Source of the DNA: JALHRI01 sp044351685
GTDB taxonomy: Bacteria > Pseudomonadota > Alphaproteobacteria > Rickettsiales > UBA3002
Length of the DNA: 6,070 nt
Direction: 5' to 3'
Assembly: GCA_044351685.1 (NCBI GenBank)
Contig: JBILFK010000096.1
Span: forward strand, 1-6,070
Positions 1-4,800 of the stretch are shown one piece after another. The position numbers and the translations under genes are program-made. Every line of letters starts with the position of its first letter. Position 1 is the first letter of the stretch. The notes beneath the pieces were generated by a model. The model was given only the letters and a program-made list of their open reading frames with translations. It searched no databases and was not told where the DNA came from.

Positions 1-2
1 TA

Positions 3-344
3 TTCCCCATGAGTCCAATGTTGCTATTACCGCTGGGTATTATCGTGCCGATTGCGATGGCAATCATTGCACTCGTGCCCAGCTATGCGGGCGTGTTTTA
101 TGCCACCAAAATCATCTATAGCACGCGCGAGATTGATATCTCGCCCTATGCGCTCGATGTGCTGTATATTTTCAAAGTGTATATCTATCTATTCACCTAT
201 TGGTGGCAACATCTCACCAATGTTAGTTTCCTTGAATACACATTGCCGCTGATTGGCTTACCGCTGGTGGGCATCAGTCTTTCGTTGGTGGGGGCGATTA
301 TTTTTGGCAGTTTTATGGTCACGCGCTTTCGCAGCATGGTCTAA
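3..344 (+). CDS. Unrecognised membrane protein, probably the C-terminal part of a longer gene
   Basis: I do not recognise the family. The first Met codon is at position 9, but the frame stays open to the left edge and the few bases before that Met show no Shine-Dalgarno sequence, so this is most likely the 3' end of a gene that began outside the window. The visible 111 residues from Met9 contain a strongly hydrophobic stretch at about residues 3-32. A middle section rich in Tyr, Phe and Trp (about 48-67) could be interfacial or a further membrane segment. A second clear membrane segment lies at about 78-104, followed by a short basic end (RFRSMV), which suggests a cytoplasmic C-terminus. The protein is therefore probably an integral inner-membrane protein, with no catalytic motif visible. 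Its TAA stop overlaps the stop codon of the convergent xseA gene. Coding on this strand is supported mainly by the membrane-protein composition. Confidence 0.6.
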   Translation, partial: FPMSPMLLLPLGIIVPIAMAIIALVPSYAGVFYATKIIYSTREIDISPYALDVLYIFKVYIYLFTYWWQHLTNVSFLEYTLPLIGLPLVGISLSLVGAIIFGSFMVTRFRSMV

Positions 345-1699
345 AATAAATCACCCTGTGTAGTCGATACAGGGGTAACGCTACGCTCACCATCATGAAA
401 TTGGAGTGTAAGCTTGCCAGTTTTTGGCAAGTGTTCGGCGGAACTTACCAGCATGCCTTTGGCATTTTTCACCAGCACAAACCCACGCTTCAGCACATGG
501 TGCGGGTTATAAGCCTCCAGCTGCCCCACCAGCAGCGCAAGCCGGTGCGACTGCTGTTCCACGGCGCGCAGGCTGCGCTGCGTCAACGCATCAAATTGTA
601 CGCGCAGTGCCGTTTCATGCTGCAACAATGGCTGCAGCAAAAGCCGTGGTGCAAGCCGCACGGAAAGGTCGCCAAGGCGCTGCGTATGGCGCGCAAATAG
701 CTGCGGCAGGCCGGCGTAAAAACGCTCGACCCACTCATCGAAACGCTGCGTATAGTTTTCCAGCTGACGCGGAAAATGCTGCAGCCTCAGTGCCGCATGT
801 TCGAATGTTTTGATATGTATTTCCAGCACGCGACGCAATGCCGCATTCAGGCGCATCGCCGCCTGTTGGTTAAGCGAAATCAGCTCGCTACGCACTGGCA
901 CGGCCATTTCTGCTGCCGCTGTGGGTGTGGGTGCGCGCATATCGGCCACATAATCGATCAGCGTGGTGTCGGTTTCATGCCCTACTGCTGAAATAACGGG
1001 AATGGCGCAACGCGCAACCGCGCGCACCACGATTTCTTCGTTAAACGCCCATAAATCTTCAATCGAACCGCCACCGCGCCCAACAATCAGTATATCCGGG
1101 CGCGTGGCTTCCGGCATGGCGGCAAACCCATCAATGGCAGCAGCAATTTGTGCTGCCGCTTGCGCACCCTGCACTGCCACCGGCCACAGCACCACATGGC
1201 TGGGAAAGCGGTCCGCGATACGGTGTAAAATATCACGAATCACCGCACCCGTAGGCGATGTCACCACGCCAATGCGCGCAGGTAAATAGGGCAATGGTTT
1301 TTTGCGCGCCGCATCGAACAAGCCTTCCGCAGCGAATTGTTTTTTGCGTGCTTCAAGCATCGCCATCAGCGCGCCGATGCCTGCGGGTTCCATCGCCTCA
1401 ATAATAATTTGGTATTTCGAACTCCCCGGATAGGTAGAAAGCCGCCCGGTAGCAATCACCTCCATCCCCGCTTCCGGCGCGATGGCAAGCTTGCTAACCG
1501 TGCCGCGCCAACACACCCCATCGAGCACGGCCTTATCATCTTTCAATGTCAGGTAGGCGTGGCCAGAACCGGCATTCACCGAATATTTAGAAATTTCGCC
1601 GCGCACGCGCACATACGAAAAATTCTCCTCCACCACGCGCTTCAGCGCACCGGCAATTTCACTAACACTATATTCTGGTTGATTATGGGCAGGCTGCAT
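341..1699 (-). CDS. xseA: Exodeoxyribonuclease VII large subunit
   Basis: This is the catalytic large subunit of exonuclease VII, a cytoplasmic nuclease that degrades single-stranded DNA from both ends to short oligonucleotides and acts in repair together with several copies of the small subunit XseB. The protein has 452 residues, close to the usual 440-460. The N-terminal OB-fold (about residues 8-105) contains the typical YSVSEIAGALKRVVEE and VRVRGEIS segments. The nuclease domain follows from about 128, with RIGVVTSPTGAVIRDI (142-157), GRGGGSIEDLWAFNEE (207-222) and GHETDTTLIDYVADMRAPTPT (from 240). Asp156, Arg208, His241 and Asp244 appear to match the residues reported as essential in the E. 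coli enzyme. A helical, coiled-coil-like region (about 270-395) should bind XseB, followed by the conserved NPHHVLKRGFVLV near the end. The ATG at 1699 places the conserved N-terminus only a few residues in; its ribosome site is weak. No xseB is present in the window. It is divergent from purD. Confidence 0.97.
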   Translation of the reverse strand: MQPAHNQPEYSVSEIAGALKRVVEENFSYVRVRGEISKYSVNAGSGHAYLTLKDDKAVLDGVCWRGTVSKLAIAPEAGMEVIATGRLSTYPGSSKYQIIIEAMEPAGIGALMAMLEARKKQFAAEGLFDAARKKPLPYLPARIGVVTSPTGAVIRDILHRIADRFPSHVVLWPVAVQGAQAAAQIAAAIDGFAAMPEATRPDILIVGRGGGSIEDLWAFNEEIVVRAVARCAIPVISAVGHETDTTLIDYVADMRAPTPTAAAEMAVPVRSELISLNQQAAMRLNAALRRVLEIHIKTFEHAALRLQHFPRQLENYTQRFDEWVERFYAGLPQLFARHTQRLGDLSVRLAPRLLLQPLLQHETALRVQFDALTQRSLRAVEQQSHRLALLVGQLEAYNPHHVLKRGFVLVKNAKGMLVSSAEHLPKTGKLTLQFHDGERSVTPVSTTQGDLF

Positions 1700-1723
1700 G
1701 CTTCATCCATAGCACCAAGCAAA

Positions 1724-1727
1724 AGGA
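1724..1727 (+). promoter_or_regulatory. Ribosome binding site that fixes the purD start
   Basis: AGGA preceded by AAA lies five bases before the ATG at 1733. The in-frame ATG at 1727 overlaps this site and so cannot use it. The reading frame stays open far upstream, but that stretch is antisense to xseA. Both the spacing and the protein family support the start at 1733. Confidence 0.75.
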
Positions 1728-1732
1728 TGCCC

Positions 1733-2992
1733 ATGAAAATTTTAGTCATCGGTTCAGGTGGCCGAGAACACGCGATCGTGCAGGCGCTAACGCGTAGCGC
1801 TTCGTGCAGCGCGGTATTCGCCAGCCCCGGCAGCGATGGTATCGCACAGCATGCCACCTGTGTGGCACTCACAGGCCATGCCACTATCATTGCATTCTGC
1901 AAAACCGAAGGCATCGGGCTGGTGGTGATTGGCCCCGAACAACCGCTGGTCGATGGGTTAGCTGATGCGCTGCGCGAAGCGGGTATTGCCACGTTTGGCC
2001 CCAGCGCCAAGGCCGCACAAATCGAAGCCAGCAAAGATTTCACCAAAAAACTCTGCGACTGTATGGGCATTCCCACCGCCCGCTACGCCACGTTTGATAA
2101 TGCGGCTGGTGCACTAGAATATCTGGCAACACACGGCGCCCCCGTGGTGGTAAAAGCCGATGGCTTAGCGGCAGGCAAAGGCGTAACCGTGGCGATGGAT
2201 ATGGCCACCGCAACGCGCGCCATCACCGAGTGTTTTGAAGGTGCATTTGGTGCGGCAGGCAGCCGCGTGGTGCTTGAAGAAATGATGGTTGGCGAAGAAG
2301 TCAGTTTCTTTGCGCTGTGCGATGGAAAGCGCACCGCAGCCTTCGCCTTCGCGCAAGATCATAAACGCGCCTTCGACGGCGATACAGGCCCCAACACCGG
2401 CGGTATGGGCGCCTATTCACCAGCGCCTATATTCACCCATGCCATGCAGCAGGAAGTGATGACGCGCATGATTGAGCCTGCCATGCGCGGCCTTCAGGAA
2501 ATGGGCATGCCGTATATTGGTGTGTTTTTCGCCGGCCTCATGCTCACACCCGAAGGCCCAAAACTGATCGAGTTTAACGCCCGCTTCGGTGACCCGGAAA
2601 CGCAGGCCATGCTCGCGCGCTTCACCGGCGATTTTGCCGCGCTGTTATATTCCTGCGCCATCGGCGAACTGGACACGGGGCATATGCAATTTTCAAACGA
2701 TGCTGCGATGGTAGTGGTGATGGCGGCAAAAGGCTACCCCGGTGATTACCAAAAAGGCACCCCGATTGCGGGGCTTGAAAACGCTGCTACGCATGCGAGC
2801 ATTTTGCACGCCGGCACCAAACAGGTGGCGGGGCAATGGCAGGCCCATGGTGGGCGCGTGCTGGGCATTGTGGGTGCCGCCCCCACGCTGCAGGAAGCGC
2901 AAAAAAAGGCCTATGCCGCCATCGCCGAAATTCATTGGCCGGAAGGCTTTTGTCGCAGCGATATTGGCGCACGCGAACTGCAACGAAAATAG
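1733..2992 (+). CDS. purD: Phosphoribosylamine-glycine ligase (GAR synthetase)
   Basis: This enzyme catalyses the second step of de novo purine synthesis in the cytoplasm, joining glycine to 5-phosphoribosylamine with ATP to give glycinamide ribonucleotide. The protein has 419 residues; family members are usually 420-430. The N-terminal domain opens with MKILVIGSGGREHAI. The preATP-grasp region contains VVIGPEQPLVDGLAD (about 64-78), and the ATP-grasp core contains KADGLAAGKGV (141-151). The family signature DHKRAFDGDTGPNTGGMGAY occupies 209-228. Metal and nucleotide ligands Glu280 and Asn282 sit in the segment ending NARFGDPETQ (282-291). The C-terminal domain shows GGRVLGIVGAA (373-383). 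All key motifs are intact. The start codon is chosen from the ribosome site and the N-terminal motif. It is transcribed away from xseA with 33 bp between start codons, so its promoter probably lies partly within xseA. It stops six bases before a structured repeat. No other purine gene is adjacent, and no riboswitch-like leader fits in the gap. Confidence 0.98.
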   Translation: MKILVIGSGGREHAIVQALTRSASCSAVFASPGSDGIAQHATCVALTGHATIIAFCKTEGIGLVVIGPEQPLVDGLADALREAGIATFGPSAKAAQIEASKDFTKKLCDCMGIPTARYATFDNAAGALEYLATHGAPVVVKADGLAAGKGVTVAMDMATATRAITECFEGAFGAAGSRVVLEEMMVGEEVSFFALCDGKRTAAFAFAQDHKRAFDGDTGPNTGGMGAYSPAPIFTHAMQQEVMTRMIEPAMRGLQEMGMPYIGVFFAGLMLTPEGPKLIEFNARFGDPETQAMLARFTGDFAALLYSCAIGELDTGHMQFSNDAAMVVVMAAKGYPGDYQKGTPIAGLENAATHASILHAGTKQVAGQWQAHGGRVLGIVGAAPTLQEAQKKAYAAIAEIHWPEGFCRSDIGARELQRK

Positions 2993-2997
2993 TTTTG

Positions 2998-3086
2998 CTG
3001 CAGCCGAGCACATACTGTGCTGGCTTACGCGCAGCTCCGCTGGCTCTGGGCAGACTCACAACTACTGTCGTTCGAATAACAAAAAT
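2998..3086. repeat. Structured intergenic repeat, copy 1
   Basis: This 89-bp block aligns without gaps to 4661-4749 with 72 identical positions. Three stems are visible. Stem A pairs 3002-3005 and 3007-3012 with 3016-3025, leaving G3006 bulged and a three-base loop. Stem B pairs 3032-3035 with 3039-3042. Stem C pairs 3058-3062 with 3067-3071 around a TACT loop, and has a possible outer extension using 3054-3057 and 3074-3077. On the + strand stem C contains an A-C mismatch (3060/3069) and its extension another (3055/3076). Read from the - strand both become G-U pairs. That favours a transcript running leftward out of yciB, although the block begins just after the purD stop. There is no T-tract after the stems on either strand, so it is not a classic intrinsic terminator. 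The + strand frame is open here, but amino acids diverge faster than the DNA structure, so I do not call a protein. Confidence 0.8.
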
Positions 3087-3093
3087 GCAACCT

Positions 3094-3126
3094 CCGAGCA
3101 GCGCCGAGCCGCCTCCAGCTGCTCGG
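3094..3126. repeat. Hairpin with a perfect 9-bp stem
   Basis: CCGAGCAGC (3094-3102) is the exact reverse complement of GCTGCTCGG (3118-3126), with a 15-base loop. An alternative pairing uses GCCGAGC (3103-3109) with GCTCGGC (3121-3127), so two mutually exclusive folds are possible. It lies directly next to repeat copy 1, and only traces of it (AGCCG and CCAGC) align behind copy 2. It could be part of the same element, or a transcription stop for the convergent purD and yciB genes; no T-tract follows on either strand. Confidence 0.6.
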
Positions 3127-3138
3127 CTTCAATCATCC

Positions 3139-3183
3139 TATGTCAAAGTACACTGAGGGCGAAGCCCGAAGGACTTTGACATA
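3139..3183. repeat. Long nested inverted repeat at the yciB 3' end
   Basis: An 11-bp perfect stem joins TATGTCAAAGT (3139-3149) to ACTTTGACATA (3173-3183). Inside it sits a second hairpin, GGGC-GAA-GCCC (3157-3167). The block begins one base beyond the stop codon of yciB and lies in the spacer between two convergent genes, so a bidirectional transcription stop or 3'-end stabiliser is plausible. It lacks a following T-tract. The nested architecture also resembles small palindromic intergenic repeats of bacterial genomes, but I see no second copy in this window. Confidence 0.65.
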
Positions 3184-3184
3184 A

Positions 3185-3748
3185 TCAAATCTTGTATCTC
3201 TCCATCACCTTCATTTGGCTGATGGCAAATAGCATGGTCAGGCCAAACGCGCCGAACACTTTGTAGTTCACCCAGAATGCTTCGGGTTGCGTGCGCCAGA
3301 CAATTTCATTGAGCACCGCAAGCACTGCAAAGAAAACACCCCAGCGCACCGAAAGAATGCGCCAGCCTTCATCGCTGAGCGTAAAGGCAATTTCGAACAC
3401 AAATTTCAGCCAGCCTTTTTTGAATATCAGCGCGCCGGTAAGCAGCGTTACAGCAAATAACCCATTCACAATGGTTGGGCGAATTTTAATGAAGGTTTCA
3501 TCGTTCAGCGCGAGTGTTAGCACCCCAAACACGGTGATCATGCTAGCGCCAATCAGCACCGGATAGGAAAGCGCCCGCGTTAAAAAATAGCTAATCGCAA
3601 GGCTGATAAGGCTTACCACCACCAGCACGGCGGTGGCGGTCATCAGGTCGAACATGCGGTAACTGATGAAAAAAACAAGCACCGGCGCCAAATCAAGCAG
3701 CAGTTTTTTACCGGGCGATAATGGCGTTTTTTCTGAGGGTTGCGTCAT
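3185..3748 (-). CDS. yciB: Septation protein A / inner-membrane protein YciB
   Basis: This is a member of the YciB/IspZ family, a polytopic inner-membrane protein linked in enterobacteria to cell envelope synthesis, septation and division-protein contacts. Its exact biochemical role is not settled. The preferred product has 187 residues (E. coli about 179). Hydrophobic segments are visible at about 18-34, 37-57, 64-82, 92-110, 134-152 and 164-180. Family-like motifs are KKLLLDLAPVLVFF near the start, NDETFIKIRPTIVNGLFA (82-99), the loop around EGWRILSVRWGVFF (127-140) and AVLNEIVWR (144-152). The start is uncertain. The ATG at 3748 gives the expected N-terminus but has no clear Shine-Dalgarno sequence. 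The frame stays open upstream, with further ATG codons at 3808 and 3847 and a TTG at 3859, also without good ribosome sites. It is divergent from phoB; a weak -10-like TAATAA lies on this strand at 3791-3786. Confidence 0.9.
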   Translation of the reverse strand: MTQPSEKTPLSPGKKLLLDLAPVLVFFISYRMFDLMTATAVLVVVSLISLAISYFLTRALSYPVLIGASMITVFGVLTLALNDETFIKIRPTIVNGLFAVTLLTGALIFKKGWLKFVFEIAFTLSDEGWRILSVRWGVFFAVLAVLNEIVWRTQPEAFWVNYKVFGAFGLTMLFAISQMKVMERYKI

Positions 3749-3801
3749 AGTGATAGCTGTTGCGATTTGGGCGATAGGCCTGAATTTATTACGAATAGCG
3801 C

Positions 3802-3813
3802 GCAGCATGCTGC
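3802..3813. promoter_or_regulatory. Perfect 12-bp palindrome in the yciB/phoB divergent gap
   Basis: GCAGCATGCTGC is its own reverse complement and lies between the preferred yciB start (3748) and the phoB start (3885), close to the weak -10-like sequence for yciB. A dimeric regulator could bind it and affect both genes. It may equally be chance, or coding if yciB starts further upstream. I see no convincing Pho box (paired CTGTCA-like repeats) in this gap. Confidence 0.25.
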
Positions 3814-3871
3814 AAAAACCATTGACGAGCAAGCGATAAGGCCGCATTGATGGTGGCAATGAAAAAATTCC

Positions 3872-3875
3872 GGAG
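3872..3875 (+). promoter_or_regulatory. Ribosome binding site that fixes the phoB start
   Basis: GGAG lies nine bases before the ATG at 3885 and only three before the in-frame GTG at 3879. The spacing makes the ATG the better start; the two options differ by two residues. Confidence 0.65.
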
Positions 3876-3884
3876 AACGTGACT

Positions 3885-4646
3885 ATGTCTCAAGCCCGCA
3901 ATCAGGAACGCACCAAAGTGCTGATCGTCGAAGACGAAGTAGCGATTGTTACGCTGCTGCGCTACAATTTGGAAAAAGAAGGGTTCACCGTTATTTCCAC
4001 CGGTGATGGCGAAGAAGCGGTAACACTCGTGAAAGAACACCGCCCCGATGTGGTAGTGCTCGATTGGATGCTACCGGGCATGACCGGCCTTGAAGTGTGC
4101 AAAAACATTCGCTGGAATCAGGATTTAAAAAATACCCCCGTGATTATGCTTTCCGCCCGCGGCGAAGAGGGTGATCGCATTCGCGGCCTTGATTCCGGTG
4201 CCGATGATTACATGGTAAAACCCTTTTCACCACCCGAACTGATTGCGCGCATTAAAGCGGTGTTTCGCCGCATTCGCCCGTCGCTTTCGGAAAAAGTGCT
4301 CGAATTTTCGGGCATCCATATGGATCTTTCATCGCATAAAGTGACGCGTGATGGCACCGATGTGCATTTAAGCCCTACCGAGTTCGGCTTGCTGCGCTAT
4401 CTCATGGAACATCCCGGCCGTGTATTCTCGCGCGAACAACTACTCGATTCAGTGTGGGGGCACGATATTTATGTCGAGCTACGCACCGTCGATGTGCATA
4501 TTCGTCGTCTGCGCAAAGCGCTCAACTACGATAATAAACAGCCTGATTTAATTCGCACTGTGCGTTCGGCTGGCTATGCGCTCGAAGAAAATCCCGGCGG
4601 CGCTAATTACAAAAACGACGAGGCGGCGGTCGAAGAGAGCGCGTAG
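3885..4646 (+). CDS. phoB: PhoB-type response regulator (OmpR/PhoB family)
   Basis: This is a cytoplasmic two-component transcription factor. In the PhoB family, phosphorylation by PhoR under phosphate limitation drives dimerisation and binding to Pho boxes. The protein has 253 residues (E. coli PhoB 229). The receiver domain spans about 11-127, with the acidic pair Glu16-Asp17, phospho-acceptor Asp60 (VVVLDWMLPGMTG), switch Ser90, aromatic switch Tyr109 and conserved Lys112 (DDYMVKPFSPPEL). The winged-helix domain runs from about 137 to 235, with LSPTEFGLLRYL, the recognition helix in VELRTVDVHIRRLRKAL (197-213) and the wing ending RTVRSAGYALE. All phosphorylation residues are intact. Compared with typical PhoB it has about ten extra N-terminal residues and an acidic tail of about 18 residues. 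The PhoB assignment over another OmpR-type regulator rests on GARGEEGDRI-type and SPPEL segments and is probable rather than certain. No phoR, phoU or pst gene is adjacent, so the partner kinase is elsewhere. Confidence 0.88.
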   Translation: MSQARNQERTKVLIVEDEVAIVTLLRYNLEKEGFTVISTGDGEEAVTLVKEHRPDVVVLDWMLPGMTGLEVCKNIRWNQDLKNTPVIMLSARGEEGDRIRGLDSGADDYMVKPFSPPELIARIKAVFRRIRPSLSEKVLEFSGIHMDLSSHKVTRDGTDVHLSPTEFGLLRYLMEHPGRVFSREQLLDSVWGHDIYVELRTVDVHIRRLRKALNYDNKQPDLIRTVRSAGYALEENPGGANYKNDEAAVEESA

Positions 4647-4660
4647 CTTTCTTTATTTTC

Positions 4661-4749
4661 CTGCGGCCGAGCACATACTGTGCTGGCCTTCGCGTAGCTT
4701 CGCTAGCTCATGGCTGACTCGCACCTACTGGTGCTCGAATCACGAATAT
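4661..4749. repeat. Structured intergenic repeat, copy 2
   Basis: This is the partner of 2998-3086 in the same orientation, offset 1663 bp and ungapped. Stem A pairs GGCC plus AGCACA (4665-4668, 4670-4675) with TGTGCTGGCC (4679-4688), leaving G4669 bulged. Stem B pairs TAGC (4695-4698) with GCTA (4702-4705). Stem C pairs GCACC (4721-4725) with GGTGC (4730-4734) around TACT. An outer extension pairs 4716-4720 with 4737-4741 across a two-base bulge and contains one A-C mismatch that becomes G-U on the - strand. Pairing is cleaner than in copy 1. Four base pairs differ from copy 1 by compensatory changes: 4665/4688, 4695/4705, 4721/4734 and 4724/4731. It lies 14 bases after the phoB stop and 51 before the stop of the convergent glycosyltransferase. 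The rest of this spacer (4750-4800) holds only weak similarity to the tail behind copy 1. Confidence 0.82.
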
Positions 4750-4800
4750 TCCTGTTATGCGACAACACTAGCCGGAGCCAGCCTTGAGCCCGCAACACGG

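Noticed and set aside
424..813. Open frame on the + strand rich in Ala, Gln and His
   Set aside because: It lies entirely antisense to the coiled-coil part of xseA, has composition typical of a shadow frame, and shows no ribosome site or recognisable motif.
1337..1732. In-frame N-terminal extension of PurD by about 130 residues
   Set aside because: It is antisense to the well-supported xseA, and the extension has no PurD-like sequence. The ribosome site and family N-terminus both point to 1733.
2742..3179. Open + strand frame running from purD into the spacer, giving a Cys-containing peptide similar to one after phoB
   Set aside because: Similarity to the frame at 4576-4911 comes from the DNA repeat. 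Outside the identical first bases the amino acids differ, while base pairing is kept, so RNA or DNA structure explains it better than a protein.
3139..3183. Classic Rho-independent terminator
   Set aside because: The stem is strong, but neither strand has a run of T after it, so only a hairpin is claimed.
3822..3850. Sigma70-type promoter for phoB starting at TTGACG
   Set aside because: The -35-like hexamer is acceptable, but no convincing -10 hexamer occurs at suitable spacing.
4716..4743. tRNA-like T-arm (GTG, loop CTCGAAT, CAC) in repeat copy 2
   Set aside because: The three-pair stem is not kept in copy 1, and no acceptor stem or anticodon arm can be formed around it.
2998..4749. Transposon or composite element bounded by the two repeats
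   Set aside because: The repeats flank two ordinary chromosomal genes (yciB and phoB), there is no transposase, and I see no target-site duplication.
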